DNA of 64,000 nucleotides from Ectothiorhodospira mobilis (GTDB lineage Bacteria > Pseudomonadota > Gammaproteobacteria > Ectothiorhodospirales > Ectothiorhodospiraceae): assembly GCF_900114895.1 (NCBI RefSeq), contig NZ_FOUO01000001.1, positions 1 to 64,000 on the forward strand, in the 5' to 3' direction. Below, piece after piece: positions 1 to 9,818 of this stretch; positions within the stretch are counted from its first letter, which is position 1, and each line of letters opens with the position of its first letter. The position numbers and the translations under genes were made by a program. The notes under the pieces were generated by a model, which did no database searches, was not told the origin of the DNA, and worked only from the letters and a program-made list of their open reading frames with translations.

Positions 1-130
1 GCTCTTCACCGCCTCGCCGTTGGAGAGCGCGCATTATAGGCCATCCAGAATAACCGTCAATACCCCTACAACTCTTTTTTGACAGTTTTTTGAAAAAAAT
101 AATACAAACAAAGACTTATTCACCCAACAC
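1..130 (-). promoter_or_regulatory. rRNA-operon-like P1 promoter reading off the left edge
   Basis: On the minus strand there is a -10 TATAAT (plus positions 33-38) and a -35 TTGACG (55-60) with a 16-base spacer. The -10 is followed by a GCGCGC discriminator. Upstream of the -35 (about 61-120) are runs of A and T like an UP element. The 16-base spacer, perfect -10 and GC-rich discriminator are the features of Escherichia coli rrnB P1. The transcript would leave the window at position 1, so an rRNA operon just to the left is inferred, not seen. Confidence 0.7.
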
Positions 131-156
131 CAAGGCGGCCCCTCCCGGGGTCTGCC

Positions 157-1365
157 TCACCCCTCGGGGATGAGGCGGATCCGGGCGAAGCGGCGCTTGC
201 CCACCTGGAACACCCCCTCCTCCCCGGGGGGGATGCGCAGGGCCGTATCCTCCATGCGCTCGCCATCCCGGCGCACCGCCCCCTGGCGGATCATGCGCAG
301 GGCATCGGAGGTGCTGCCCACCAGTCCCGCCTGCTTGAGCAGGTTGGGGAGGGGCAGGCCCTCGGCGGGGGCGGCGATCCGCGTCTCGGGCAGATCGTCG
401 GGCATGGCCTTCTTCTGGAAACGGGCGATGAAGTGCTCCCGGGCCCGCTGAGCCGCCTGCCGGTCATGGAAGCGGGTCACCAGCTCCTCGCAGAGCAGGA
501 ACTTGATGTCCCTGGGGTTGGCCCCCTCGGCCACGGCCTTGCGGTGTCCCTCGATCTCCGACAGGGGGCGGAAGGAGAGCAGTTCGAAGTAGCGCCACAT
601 GAGGTCGTCGGAGATGGACATGAGCTTGCCGAACATCTCGTCCGGGGGCTCCTGTACGCCCACGTAGTTGCCCAGGGACTTGGACATCTTCTGCACACCA
701 TCCAGCCCTTCCAGGATGGGCATGGTGAGCACCACCTGGGGGGGGTGGCCGTACTGCTTCTGTAGTTCCCGCCCCACCAGAAGGTTGAACTTCTGGTCCG
801 TCCCCCCCAGCTCCACGTCGGCCTGCAGGTGCACCGAATCGTAGCCCTGCACCAGGGGATAGATGAATTCATGGATAGCGATGGCCTGGCCCGTGGTGTA
901 GCGCTTGTGGAAGTCGTCCCGCTCCAGCATCCGCGCCACGGTGTGGCGTGAGGCCAGCTGGATCATGTCCGCGGCCGTCATGCGCCCCATCCACTCGGAG
1001 TTGAAGACGATGCGCGTACGCTCCGGGTCCAGGATCCTGAAGATCTGTTCCTTATAGGTGCGGGCATTGGCTGCCACCTCCTCCGATGTCAGGGGCGGAC
1101 GGGTGGCGCTCTTGCCGCTGGGATCGCCGATCATCCCGGTGAAGTCGCCAATGAGGAAGTAGGTCTCGTACCCCAGATCCTGGAACTGGCGCATCTTGTT
1201 CAGCAGGACCGTGTGCCCCAGATGCAGGTCCGGCGCCGTGGGATCGAACCCGGCCTTCACCCGCAGCGGCCGCCCCGCCTTGAGGCGCTCGGCCAGTTCA
1301 CTCTCCAGCAGCACCTCATGGGCTCCGCGGCGCAGGGTCTCGAGGGCATCGTCTTGGGGGGTCAT
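157..1365 (-). CDS. tyrS: Tyrosyl-tRNA synthetase
   Basis: Charges tRNA-Tyr with tyrosine in the cytoplasm. The 402-residue protein has the class I signature HLGH at residues 48-51 and KMSKS at 226-230, and ends in an S4-like RNA-binding domain (about 335-400). The length fits the roughly 400-residue bacterial subtype. The ATG at 1365 is chosen because GGAAG lies just upstream; the frame stays open for 23 more codons but that extension is not family-like. It is transcribed toward the rRNA-type promoter at the left edge and diverges from anmK, an arrangement I associate with other gammaproteobacteria. Confidence 0.96.
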   Translation of the reverse strand: MTPQDDALETLRRGAHEVLLESELAERLKAGRPLRVKAGFDPTAPDLHLGHTVLLNKMRQFQDLGYETYFLIGDFTGMIGDPSGKSATRPPLTSEEVAANARTYKEQIFRILDPERTRIVFNSEWMGRMTAADMIQLASRHTVARMLERDDFHKRYTTGQAIAIHEFIYPLVQGYDSVHLQADVELGGTDQKFNLLVGRELQKQYGHPPQVVLTMPILEGLDGVQKMSKSLGNYVGVQEPPDEMFGKLMSISDDLMWRYFELLSFRPLSEIEGHRKAVAEGANPRDIKFLLCEELVTRFHDRQAAQRAREHFIARFQKKAMPDDLPETRIAAPAEGLPLPNLLKQAGLVGSTSDALRMIRQGAVRRDGERMEDTALRIPPGEEGVFQVGKRRFARIRLIPEG

Positions 1366-1537
1366 GTCCTTCCTCTTGTCAACGGGATCACACGCCCCCG
1401 GGCGGCACGGGCAAAAGGCCACGCGCCGGTACACGGGGGCCGGGAATCAGGGCATGATACTAAGCGGGCCGAAGGCAAGGCCAGCGGCCAGCGGCCAGCG
1501 GAGCCATCCCCCCTACATTCCGTGCCGGAGGATCCCT

Positions 1538-2677
1538 TTGAACCCTCGCTTCATCGGTCTGCTTTCGGGCACCAGCATGGATGCGGTGGACGCCGCCCTG
1601 GTGTCCTTTGAGGACGCCGGTCCCCGGTGCCTGGCCACCCATTCCCATGCCATCCCCGAGGACCTGCGCCAGGGGCTGCGTACCCTGGCCGCCCCGGGCG
1701 CCCGTTCCGATCCCGACACCTGGGGCCGGCTGGATGCCCGCACCGGGGAACTGATGGCCGCGGCCGTGCAGGCCCTGCTGGAGAACCATGGCATCGATGC
1801 CGCCACGGTGCGCGCCGTGGGCAGCCACGGGCAGACCCTGCGTCACCGCCCACAGGAGCGGCCTCCCTTCAGCCTGCAGATCGGCTGCCCCCATCGCATC
1901 GCCCAGGCCACGGGCCTGACGGTGGTGGCGGACTTTCGCCGCCGGGACATGGCCGCGGGCGGCCAGGGGGCCCCCCTTGTCCCGGCCTTTCACCGCTACG
2001 CCCTGGGGGCGGAGGATGAGCAACGGGTCATCCTGAACCTGGGGGGGATCGCCAATGTGACGATCCTGCCCGCAAGGCGGGACGAAGCGGAACACGGGAC
2101 CCCGGTGCGCGGCTTCGACACGGGGCCGGCCAACGCCCTTTGTGATGCCTGGATCCGGGTCTGCCGGGGGGATGCCTTCGATGCCGGGGGGGGATGGGCG
2201 GCGCAGGGCCGCGTGGATGAGGCCCTGCTGGCGGCGATGCGGACCGATCCCTACTTTCACCGCCCGGCCCCCAAGAGCACGGGCACGGAGCACTTTCATC
2301 TGGACTGGGTACGTGGCCACCTGGGGGGGCGATCGCTGGCCGCAGTGGACGTGCAGCGCACCCTGGTGGAACTGACCGCGCGCAGCGTGGCGGCGGCGAT
2401 ACTGGAGACGGCGCCGCGGGCGCGGCGCCTACTGGTCTGCGGCGGCGGGGTGCACAACCGCTGCCTGATGGAAAGCCTGGAGGCCAACCTGCCCGGCTGG
2501 GACGTGGCCTCCACCGCGGTGCTGGGGGTGCCCCCCGACTGGGTGGAGGCCATGGCCTTCGCCTGGCTGGCCCGGGAGACCCTGGCGGGGCGCCCCGGCA
2601 ACCTGCCCGCGGTCACCGGGGCCCGGGAGGCGGTGGTGCTGGGGGCCATCCACCCGGGACGGGACGGACGTATCTGA
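1538..2677 (+). CDS. anmK: Anhydro-N-acetylmuramic acid kinase
   Basis: Phosphorylates and opens 1,6-anhydro-N-acetylmuramic acid in cell-wall recycling. The start is a TTG at 1538 preceded by GGAGGAT, giving 379 residues, close to the family's usual 370. The N-terminal GTSMDAVD motif is the phosphate-binding loop of this ASKHA kinase. LNLGGIANVT and GFDTGPAN in the middle and VCGGGVHN near residue 300 are conserved family blocks. It is divergent from tyrS and convergent with the Sel1 gene, whose stop lies 6 bases away. Confidence 0.95.
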   Translation: MNPRFIGLLSGTSMDAVDAALVSFEDAGPRCLATHSHAIPEDLRQGLRTLAAPGARSDPDTWGRLDARTGELMAAAVQALLENHGIDAATVRAVGSHGQTLRHRPQERPPFSLQIGCPHRIAQATGLTVVADFRRRDMAAGGQGAPLVPAFHRYALGAEDEQRVILNLGGIANVTILPARRDEAEHGTPVRGFDTGPANALCDAWIRVCRGDAFDAGGGWAAQGRVDEALLAAMRTDPYFHRPAPKSTGTEHFHLDWVRGHLGGRSLAAVDVQRTLVELTARSVAAAILETAPRARRLLVCGGGVHNRCLMESLEANLPGWDVASTAVLGVPPDWVEAMAFAWLARETLAGRPGNLPAVTGAREAVVLGAIHPGRDGRI

Positions 2678-2683
2678 CGCCGC

Positions 2684-3334
2684 TTAGCCCGCCCCGGAGA
2701 CCTCCCCGGCAGGCAGATCCACCTGGGGATACCCCTCTCCGGGGGTCCAGGCGCGGGCCATCTCCCGGGCCTGTTGGATCTGCGCCTCGGTCATGTGAGT
2801 GGCGAAGCGGTCCCGGTTGTCCCGGGCCAGATCGTATCCCTGGGTGGCGGCCAGATCGGACCACATGTAGGCCCGCACCCAGTCCTGGGGCACACCGCGG
2901 CCATTGGCATAGAGCACCCCCAGGTTGGACTGGGCAGAGGCGTTCTCCAGATCCGCGGCGTAGCGATACCAACGGGCCGCCTCGGCCTCATCCTGCTGCA
3001 CCCCCCGGCCGTTGAGATACATGAAGGCCAGGTTGCACTGGGCGGTGGTGCTGCCCTGCTCCGCCGCCTGACGGTACCACTGCACCGCCTGGGCATCGTC
3101 CTGCGGCACGCCCCGGCCGTTGACATACATCAGGGCCAGGTTGCATTGGGCGTTGGCGTCCCCCTGCTCCGCCGCCAGACGGTACCATCGCACCGCCTCG
3201 GCATCGTCCCGGGGCACGCCCTGTCCATTGGCGTACATGAAGCCCACATTGAAGCGGCCGGTGGCATGGCCCAGGCGGGCCATGAGGTAGTACCACCGGA
3301 ACCGCCAGCGGGCGAGGGTCTGACGCACCTGCAT
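2684..3334 (-). CDS. Sel1-repeat (TPR-like) protein
   Basis: A 216-residue protein made largely of about four Sel1-like repeats of 36 residues, each with a core like YxNGxGVPxDDAxAVxWYR and an AAEQG-type second helix. Sel1 repeats form alpha-solenoids used for protein-protein contact, often with envelope or signalling partners. No signal peptide or membrane segment is evident. The unit repeats are also visible at DNA level. It ends six bases from anmK on the opposite strand and follows erpA by 13 bases, so it may be cotranscribed with erpA. Partner and role are unknown. Confidence 0.85.
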   Translation of the reverse strand: MQVRQTLARWRFRWYYLMARLGHATGRFNVGFMYANGQGVPRDDAEAVRWYRLAAEQGDANAQCNLALMYVNGRGVPQDDAQAVQWYRQAAEQGSTTAQCNLAFMYLNGRGVQQDEAEAARWYRYAADLENASAQSNLGVLYANGRGVPQDWVRAYMWSDLAATQGYDLARDNRDRFATHMTEAQIQQAREMARAWTPGEGYPQVDLPAGEVSGAG

Positions 3335-3347
3335 GCCGCGCCCCGGA

Positions 3348-3710
3348 TCAGACGGAGAAGGAGGAACCGCAGCCGCAGGTGGTGGTGGCGTTGGGGTTGC
3401 GGATCACGAACTGGGCCCCCTGCAGGCTCTCGGTGTAGTCGATCTCCGCACCCACCAGGTATTGGTAGCTCATGGGGTCGATGAGCAGCGTCACCCCGCC
3501 CTTTTCCACGGTGGTATCCCCTTCGTTGATGTTCTCATCGAAGGTGAAGCCGTACTGGAACCCGGAGCACCCCCCGCCGCTGACGAAGACCCGCAGCTTC
3601 AGCGAGGGGTTGTTCTCCTCCTCGATCAGGGCCTTCACCTTGGCGGCGGCCGCGTCGGTGAAGTTCAGGGGGCTGGGGGTGGTTTCGTTCGCGGTCTCGG
3701 TTGCGGTCAT
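3348..3710 (-). CDS. erpA: Iron-sulfur cluster insertion protein ErpA
   Basis: A-type carrier that delivers [Fe-S] clusters to apoproteins, including those of isoprenoid synthesis. The 120-residue protein has the three cluster-ligand cysteines: C48 in GGGCSGFQY, and C112 and C114 in the terminal CGCGSS. The ATG at 3710 follows GGAGG at normal spacing; an upstream in-frame extension of 53 codons is low-complexity and lacks family similarity. Upstream lies argC on the same strand, about 170 bases away. Confidence 0.94.
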   Translation of the reverse strand: MTATETANETTPSPLNFTDAAAAKVKALIEEENNPSLKLRVFVSGGGCSGFQYGFTFDENINEGDTTVEKGGVTLLIDPMSYQYLVGAEIDYTESLQGAQFVIRNPNATTTCGCGSSFSV

Positions 3711-3880
3711 GTCTGCGCCTCCGTTATCGGGGCCGCCCCGTTGGGCGGCGGGTTGCTGCGGTGTATCCGGCCTTTCGGGTGGGGTTGGATCCTCTGATCC
3801 CACCGGGGTTCCCGTCCGGTTCACACCGGCCATGGGGTGAACATACCCCAAGACGCCGGCGTTGCGCATCCGCCCCGATC

Positions 3881-4927
3881 TCAGGGCAGGATGGCAATCC
3901 CCTCCAACCCCTGGGTCTCGGGCAGGCCGAACATCAGGTTCATGTTCTGAACCGCCTGCCCCGAGGCCCCCTTGACCAGGTTGTCGATGGCGGAGACCAC
4001 CACCGCCGTTTCCCCCTCCTGGGGCCGCTGCACGGCCAGGCGGCAGAGGTTGGTGCCCCGCACACTGCGGGTCTCGGGCAGTTCCCCCGCCGGGAGCACG
4101 TCCACACAGGGCTCATGGGCGTAGCGGCGCTCGAACAGGGCCTGCAGATCGGTCTGCGGCTGCAGCAAACGGGTGTAGAGGGTGGCCAGGATGCCGCGCA
4201 CCATGGGCACCAGATGGGGCACGAAGGTGAGCTGGGGCTGCACGCCGGAGACCTCCCCCAGAGTCTGGAGGATCTCGGGCAGATGGCGATGCCCCCCCAG
4301 GGCGTAGGCGCGGAAGTTCTCCGCCGCCTCACAGAACAGGGAGCCCACCTGGGCCTTGCGCCCGGAACCGCTGACCCCGGATTTGGCATCCGCCACCAAC
4401 TGGGCCGGATCCACCACGCCGGCCTCCAGCAGGGGCAGAAGCCCCAGGGTCACCGCCGTGGGATAGCACCCCGGCACGGCGATCAGCCGGGCCGCGGGGA
4501 TGCGGGCGCGATTCAGCTCCGGCAGGCCATAGACCGCCTCTTCCAGCAGCTCCGGGGCCCCGTGGGGCTGGCCATACCACTGGGACCAGAGCTGCGGGTC
4601 GCGCAGCCGAAAATCCGCGGACAGGTCGATCACCCGTGTGCCGCGCTGCAGCAGATCCCCGGCCAGGGTGTGGGCCACACCATGGGGGGTGGCAAAGAAC
4701 ACCACATCGCATTCCCCCAGGGCACCGGCGTCCGGCGCCTGGAAGCGCAGATCCCCCTGCCCTCGCAGGTTGGGGAACAGCGCGGACAGGGGCGTGCCGG
4801 CCTGCCCCCGGGAGGTGACCACCGCCGGCCGTACCCGGGGATGGCCCAACAGAAGCCGCAGCAATTCCACCCCGGTATAACCGGTGGCACCAACGATACC
4901 CGCCCTGATGACCGAAACCTCTGACAC
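3881..4927 (-). CDS. argC: N-acetyl-gamma-glutamyl-phosphate reductase
   Basis: Third step of arginine synthesis: NADPH-dependent reduction of N-acetylglutamyl-5-phosphate to the semialdehyde. The 348-residue protein opens with the dinucleotide-binding motif GATGYTG (residues 13-19) and has the catalytic cysteine at C154 in VPGCYPTA. Length is normal. The start is a GTG at 4927 behind GGTAGG. argC next to erpA is an arrangement I recall from other gammaproteobacteria. Confidence 0.96.
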   Translation of the reverse strand: MSEVSVIRAGIVGATGYTGVELLRLLLGHPRVRPAVVTSRGQAGTPLSALFPNLRGQGDLRFQAPDAGALGECDVVFFATPHGVAHTLAGDLLQRGTRVIDLSADFRLRDPQLWSQWYGQPHGAPELLEEAVYGLPELNRARIPAARLIAVPGCYPTAVTLGLLPLLEAGVVDPAQLVADAKSGVSGSGRKAQVGSLFCEAAENFRAYALGGHRHLPEILQTLGEVSGVQPQLTFVPHLVPMVRGILATLYTRLLQPQTDLQALFERRYAHEPCVDVLPAGELPETRSVRGTNLCRLAVQRPQEGETAVVVSAIDNLVKGASGQAVQNMNLMFGLPETQGLEGIAILP

Positions 4928-5320
4928 GTATTCCTACCCTGTTCTGTAGCCGAATCGATCCCACCCAACGGCCCCTCGCCGGGGCCATCCTGAAACCGTT
5001 AGCATATCAGATGCCACCCGCCGCGATGGACTGCGCCGCAAAGGCTCGCCTTTCCTGATGAACCGCAGCGGGCAGACCAGGCCCGACGGCCCGGTCTCGA
5101 AGGGAACATAGCGATCCTCCGCAAAGGGCTCACTGGATGTAGCGTTGAGGCCTGGAGGTGGAAGCCGGTAAGATTGTGCATCCTGCGTTTGCGGTTACTC
5201 AACCCTGCACCCTGGCGCTACGGCCCAGGACGGGGCGGCTCGCGGGAACCAGCGGCAGTTCCTTGGCCCGCAACGGGCAGCCATTGCCTCCACTTGTCTA
5301 CCAATCTTAAAGAGTAAGAG
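4928..5320. other. Non-coding gap between divergent argC and cytochrome genes
   Basis: This 393-base stretch holds no convincing gene. A short GC hairpin (GGCCCC/GGGGCC, 4970-4986) would lie in the argC leader on the minus strand. The half near 5320 should hold the promoter for the cytochrome gene, whose ribosome site AAAGAG is at about 5309. I could not recognise a riboswitch or tRNA. Confidence 0.5.
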
Positions 5321-6145
5321 ATGGGTATCGATTCGATCTACCGGTTTTTGGAGTTCCTGGGGTACACCCATCCGATTCACCCCATCCTGGTGCATCTGAC
5401 CATCGGCCTGGTCATCGCGGCGCTGCTCTTCTCGCTCCTGTCCCGGATCCCCCGCTACAGCAAGTTTGCGGTGACTGCGCAACACTGCGCCACCCTGGCG
5501 TTCTTCTCCATCTTTCCCACGGTGTTGCTGGGGCTGATGGATTGGTTCCACTACTATGGTGGGAGCCTGATCTACCCGATCAAGATGAAGATCTTCCTGG
5601 CCAGCGGCCTGGGGGTAGTGCTGCTGCTCGCGGTCCTGCTCCACGTCCGCTTCAGCAGCCGCTCCGGCGTGATGATCACGATCTACCTCCTCGCACTCTC
5701 GGCCGTGACGGGTCTGGGGTATTTCGGGGGCGAGTTGGTCTTCGCCTCCCACTCCCCGGAGGGGCAAACGGCGGAGAAAAGCACCGTGACGGCCGAGGAA
5801 ACGGGGCCCATCGTCTACGCCGACCTGAAAGGGATCCTCCAGAGCCGCTGCGTACAGTGTCATAATGAGGAGAACCCCCTGCGGGGTCTCGATCTCAGTT
5901 CGTATGAAGGGACGATGGCGGGCAGCGAGAACGGCCCAGTCGTCATCCCCGGCGACCCCGCGAAGAGCGCGCTCATCCAACGCATCAAGGGGATCACCCA
6001 GCCGCGTATGCCGCTGGTGGGGCCTGCGCTCACCGAGGACCAGATCCAGAGCTTCGAGGCCTGGATCGAGGCCGGCGCCCTCAAGGCACCCTCCGACAAT
6101 AGGCTGGCGGCACCGCAGCAGCCCCCCGGGGAGTCCGGGGCGTAA
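5321..6145 (+). CDS. DUF2231-type membrane protein fused to a c-type cytochrome domain
   Basis: A 274-residue protein in two parts. Residues about 1-145 contain four hydrophobic helices with the HPIHPILVH start typical of DUF2231 membrane domains. Residues about 165-260 are a periplasmic cytochrome c domain with one heme site, CVQCH (177-181), and a likely distal methionine ligand in PRMPL. The domain resembles the planctomycete-type cytochrome c family (PSC1). Its partner and electron donor are unknown. The next gene, 157 bases downstream, is a TlpA-like thiol oxidoreductase that could keep the heme-site cysteines reduced. ATG start behind AAAGAGTAAGAG. Confidence 0.8.
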   Translation: MGIDSIYRFLEFLGYTHPIHPILVHLTIGLVIAALLFSLLSRIPRYSKFAVTAQHCATLAFFSIFPTVLLGLMDWFHYYGGSLIYPIKMKIFLASGLGVVLLLAVLLHVRFSSRSGVMITIYLLALSAVTGLGYFGGELVFASHSPEGQTAEKSTVTAEETGPIVYADLKGILQSRCVQCHNEENPLRGLDLSSYEGTMAGSENGPVVIPGDPAKSALIQRIKGITQPRMPLVGPALTEDQIQSFEAWIEAGALKAPSDNRLAAPQQPPGESGA

Positions 6146-6302
6146 GGCGTGGGGCGGATGACCCCGTTTCCGCCGATCAAGAGCGCCCCCTGACCGGCCC
6201 GGGACCCAGATTCCGGGCATCCGTCCTTGACCGGCGGGGGCCTTCATAGAATCCTTTCCGGTTGCATTCACGCCAACGAATTCGATCGCAAGGGGTAGAC
6301 AG

Positions 6303-6812
6303 GTGAAGAAGCGAGACCTACTGGCCGGGTTATTCCTCCTCGTACTTATGGCCGGGATCACCCTCCTGTGGCTGGCCCCCGGCGGCGGCCGCGCCATGCC
6401 CGCCGTCACGCTGCCCACCCTGGAAGGCGACCCCCTGGACCTGGGAGGCCTCCGGGGCCGTCCCCTGCTGATTACCTTCTGGGCCAGCGACTGCAGTAGC
6501 TGCCTGGAGGAGATCCCGCACCTGAACGCCCTGCATCGGGACTACGGTCAGCGCGGGGTGGAGGTGATCGGCATCGCCATGCACTACGATCCGGCCAAAG
6601 AAGTGGCCCGGACCGCAGAGCGCCGCGGGATCGCCTACACCGTGGCCCTGGACCGCAAGGGGGATGCCGCCGAGGCCTTCGGCAATGTCCAGCTCACCCC
6701 CACCACCTTCCTGATCTCGCCCAAGGGGCGCATCGTCTATCAGAAAATGGGGCCACCGGACTGGGAACGGGTGGAAGGGACATTGGAGGACTGGCTCGCC
6801 GGGCGCGCCTGA
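6303..6812 (+). CDS. TlpA/ResA-like thiol-disulfide oxidoreductase
   Basis: A 169-residue membrane-anchored thioredoxin-fold protein. Residues 1-31 are a signal anchor (MKKRD, then a hydrophobic run). The active site is CSSC in ASDCSSCLEE, with a cis-proline later in QLTPTTF. Proteins of this type reduce periplasmic disulfides, often in cytochrome c maturation. The upstream cytochrome gene supports that, but the substrate is not shown. GTG start at 6303 behind AAGGGG. It converges with ptsP, 21 bases away. Confidence 0.85.
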   Translation: MKKRDLLAGLFLLVLMAGITLLWLAPGGGRAMPAVTLPTLEGDPLDLGGLRGRPLLITFWASDCSSCLEEIPHLNALHRDYGQRGVEVIGIAMHYDPAKEVARTAERRGIAYTVALDRKGDAAEAFGNVQLTPTTFLISPKGRIVYQKMGPPDWERVEGTLEDWLAGRA

Positions 6813-6833
6813 CCCGGCGCGGGACACCCCAGT

Positions 6834-9110
6834 TCAGGCCCGCCCGGCCCCTCGCACCAAGCCCCCCAGGCCCGCCTGCACCAGGGCGTTGTCCAGCAGG
6901 GCTCGGATGGCGGCGGGCTCCTCCATGGTCAGGCACTGCTCCAGCAGGTGCCGGGCCCGGGCCCTGGAGAAGCTGCGCACCACCCACTTCACCCGCGCCA
7001 GGGCCGCCACGTTCACGCTCAGGGCATCGATCTCCATGCCCAGCAGCAGGATGACGGAGGCGGGATCGGCGGCCATCTCGCCGCAGACGCTGATCTGCTT
7101 GCCCGCCCGATGCGCCCCCTCGGCGGTCTGCACAAGGGCATGCAGCACCGCCGGGTGCAGGGCGTTGTAGAGATCCGCCACGCGGGCGTTGTTGCGGTCC
7201 ACCGCCAACAGGTACTGCACCAGGTCGTTGGTGCCCACGGAGAGGAAGTCCACCCGCCGCGCCAGGGTCTCCGCCAGGTAGACCGCCGAAGGCACCTCCA
7301 CCATCACCCCCACCCGGGGCACCGGGATGACGTAGTGCTCGTCCAGCAGTTCATCCCGGGCCCGCTGCAGCAGCTGCAGGGCCCCCTTGAGTTCCGCCAG
7401 GGAGCTGATCATAGGGAACAGGATGTTGAGATTGGTCAACCCCTGGCTGGCCCGCAGCATGGCCCGCAACTGGGTGAGGAAGATCTCCGGGTGATCCAGG
7501 GTGATGCGGATGCCGCGCCAGCCCAGGAAGGGGTTGTCTTCGGAGACGGGGAAATAAGGCAGGGACTTGTCCCCGCCCACATCCAGGGTACGCAGGGTCA
7601 CCGGACGCGGGTCGAAGGACTGCAGGATCTCCCGGTAGATCTCCGTCTGCTCATCCTCACCGGGAAAACGCTCCCGGATCATGAACGGCACCTCGGTGCG
7701 GTAGAGCCCGATGCCGTCGGCCCCCGACTGGATGGAGGGGGCGATATCCGCCAGCAGCCCGCTGTTGGCATAGACAGGGACCTCGTGACCGTCCTTGGTC
7801 ACCGCCGGCTCCTGGGCCAGGGCCCGCAGACCGTCCGCCAGCTCCCGCTCCTCCTCCTGCAGGTGGCGGAACTCCTCCAGCAATTCCGGGCTGGGCTGGA
7901 TGTAGAGGCTGCCGCGATAGCCGTCCACCACGAGCTCGCGCCCCTCCAGACGCCCCACCGGCAGGTCCGAGACCCCCATGACCGCCGGGATCCCCATGGC
8001 CCGGGCCAGGATGGCCACATGGGAGGAACCGGTGCCGCGGGAGGACACCACCCCCGCCAGCCGCTCCGAGGGCACCTCCGCCAGCTGCGTCGCAGTGACG
8101 TCCTCCCCCACCAGGATGGTGCGGCCGGGGAACTCCTCGGGATCGCGCACATGGGACTGCAGACGCATGAGGATGCGCCGGCCGATATCGCGCACGTCCG
8201 AGGCCCGCTCCCGCAGGTAGGGATCGTCCATGTCCTCGAAGTTGCGCGTGCTCTCCCGCACGGTGTCGCGCAGCGCCGCCGGGGCCCAGCGACCGCCGCG
8301 GATGCGCTCCACGGTGCCGTTCACCAGGCTGTCGCTGCCCAGCATCATCACGTAGGCATCGAACAGCAGGCGCTCCTCCGGCGGCAGCACCGACTCCATG
8401 CGGTCGCGGATCTCGGCCAGCTCGTCCTGGACGGCCTGAACCGCCTGCCGGAAGGCCCGCTCCTCCTCCTCCACGGAGGAGGCGGCCCGATCGGGTACCG
8501 AGTCCAGATCCGCCAGGGCATAGGCCACCACCCCCTGCCCCACGGCCACACCGGCGGCCCCCGGGATACCCCGGATCTGCACGTTCTCCTGCTGGAGGAG
8601 CTCGCGGCGGTTGTCCACCTCGCCGATGAGCTCCGCATGGCTGATGGCCCCCGCCAGCTGGGCCGCCAGGGTGATGAGGAAGGCCACGTGCTCATCGTCG
8701 AAACGGCGCCGCTCCCGCTGCTGCGCCACCAGCACCCCCAGCAGGCGGCGGTGGTGCACGATGGGCACGCCCAAAAAGGCGTGATAGCGCTCCTCGCCGG
8801 TCTCGGGGAAGTACTTGAAACGGGGATGGTCCGGAGCGTTCTCCAGGTTCACCGGCTCGGCCCGCTCCGCCACCAGGCCCACCAGGCCCTCCCCGGCGTT
8901 CATGATGACGTGTCCCACCGCCTCCGGGTTGAGCCCCTCCGAGGCCATGAGCAGGAGGCGCCGATCGTCCCCGTCCGGATCCCGCAGATAGACGGAACAG
9001 ACATCGATGGCCAACTCCTGCTTCACCCGACGGACGATGATCTCCAGTGCCTCCGTCAGGTTGCCGGCGGCACCCACCTCCAGGACGATCCGTCTGAGTA
9101 CATGCAACAT
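6834..9110 (-). CDS. ptsP: Phosphoenolpyruvate-protein phosphotransferase, nitrogen PTS (EI-Ntr)
   Basis: First enzyme of the nitrogen-related PTS relay: takes phosphate from PEP and passes it to NPr. The 758-residue protein starts with a GAF domain (about 1-160), then the PEP-utiliser N-domain, the phosphohistidine site GSSHVAIL (H364) and the C-terminal TIM barrel with LRTLDVGGDK and a VCGEMA cysteine site. The GAF domain separates it from the sugar enzyme I. I place the start at ATG 9110 because it aligns with other PtsP sequences. A TTG at 9155 overlapping the rppH stop is an alternative giving 773 residues. Directly downstream of rppH, as in E. coli. Confidence 0.95.
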   Translation of the reverse strand: MLHVLRRIVLEVGAAGNLTEALEIIVRRVKQELAIDVCSVYLRDPDGDDRRLLLMASEGLNPEAVGHVIMNAGEGLVGLVAERAEPVNLENAPDHPRFKYFPETGEERYHAFLGVPIVHHRRLLGVLVAQQRERRRFDDEHVAFLITLAAQLAGAISHAELIGEVDNRRELLQQENVQIRGIPGAAGVAVGQGVVAYALADLDSVPDRAASSVEEEERAFRQAVQAVQDELAEIRDRMESVLPPEERLLFDAYVMMLGSDSLVNGTVERIRGGRWAPAALRDTVRESTRNFEDMDDPYLRERASDVRDIGRRILMRLQSHVRDPEEFPGRTILVGEDVTATQLAEVPSERLAGVVSSRGTGSSHVAILARAMGIPAVMGVSDLPVGRLEGRELVVDGYRGSLYIQPSPELLEEFRHLQEEERELADGLRALAQEPAVTKDGHEVPVYANSGLLADIAPSIQSGADGIGLYRTEVPFMIRERFPGEDEQTEIYREILQSFDPRPVTLRTLDVGGDKSLPYFPVSEDNPFLGWRGIRITLDHPEIFLTQLRAMLRASQGLTNLNILFPMISSLAELKGALQLLQRARDELLDEHYVIPVPRVGVMVEVPSAVYLAETLARRVDFLSVGTNDLVQYLLAVDRNNARVADLYNALHPAVLHALVQTAEGAHRAGKQISVCGEMAADPASVILLLGMEIDALSVNVAALARVKWVVRSFSRARARHLLEQCLTMEEPAAIRALLDNALVQAGLGGLVRGAGRA

Positions 9111-9151
9111 GGGCGCGGGGTCGGGGTGCGGGCCGCCTCGGCGGCGATGGA

Positions 9152-9673
9152 TCAAAGCCGGCGGCGGCTGCGCCGTTCGGCGGTATCGGAGGGCAGGCCG
9201 CCGTCGAAGAGCAACGGCGCCAGTTCCTTCAGGGCACGGCGATAGACCTGGCGCTTGAAGAAGACCACCTCGCGGGTGGGCTGCCAGTAATCCACCCAGC
9301 GCCAGGCATCGAACTCCGGATTGGACATGGCATCCAGGCGCACGCAGGACTCATCCCCCACCAGGCGCAACAGGAACCAGATCTGCTTCTGGCCGATGCA
9401 TACGGGATCGGAACGCCGCCGGATGAGATGCTTGGGCAGACGATAGCGCAGCCAGTCCCGGGTACAGCCCACCACCTCCACATGCTGGGGCTGCAGGCCG
9501 GTCTCCTCCTCCAGCTCGCGGTACAGGGCCTGCTCGGGGGTCTCCTCCTGCCGGATCCCCCCCTGGGGGAACTGCCAGGCCTGCTGGCCGATCCGCTTGG
9601 CCCAGAACAGACGGCGCTCCGCGTTGCTGAGGATGATCCCTACATTGGGCCTATAACCATCGCAATCAATCAC
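9152..9673 (-). CDS. rppH: RNA pyrophosphohydrolase (Nudix)
   Basis: Removes pyrophosphate from the 5' end of mRNAs, starting RNase E-dependent decay. The 173-residue protein has the full Nudix box, running from [12 protein letters not shown] to ELEEETGL, and the family opening [12 protein letters not shown]. The start is a GTG at 9673 with GGATGG upstream. It is followed by ptsP, the classical gene pair. Confidence 0.96.
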   Translation of the reverse strand: MIDCDGYRPNVGIILSNAERRLFWAKRIGQQAWQFPQGGIRQEETPEQALYRELEEETGLQPQHVEVVGCTRDWLRYRLPKHLIRRRSDPVCIGQKQIWFLLRLVGDESCVRLDAMSNPEFDAWRWVDYWQPTREVVFFKRQVYRRALKELAPLLFDGGLPSDTAERRSRRRL

Positions 9674-9818
9674 TTACAATGCCATCCGGATGCCGTTTCC
9701 TACGCCGCATTTTTCCATAAGCCGGGCGGCGCGGCAAATGCCCGACGGCCTGCGTGGCACATACAGGCCGCAGGCGGGTATCATGGGGCTCCATCCGCAT
9801 CGACCCTGGAGGATTGGC

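Noticed and set aside
2684-3334. Tandem DNA repeat of unknown kind
   Set aside because: The repeats are explained by the Sel1 units of the coding sequence.
6948-9245. Long plus-strand open frame antisense to ptsP
   Set aside because: The reverse strand encodes a complete PtsP; the plus-strand translation is low-complexity, rich in His, Gln and Gly, and is a GC-rich artefact.
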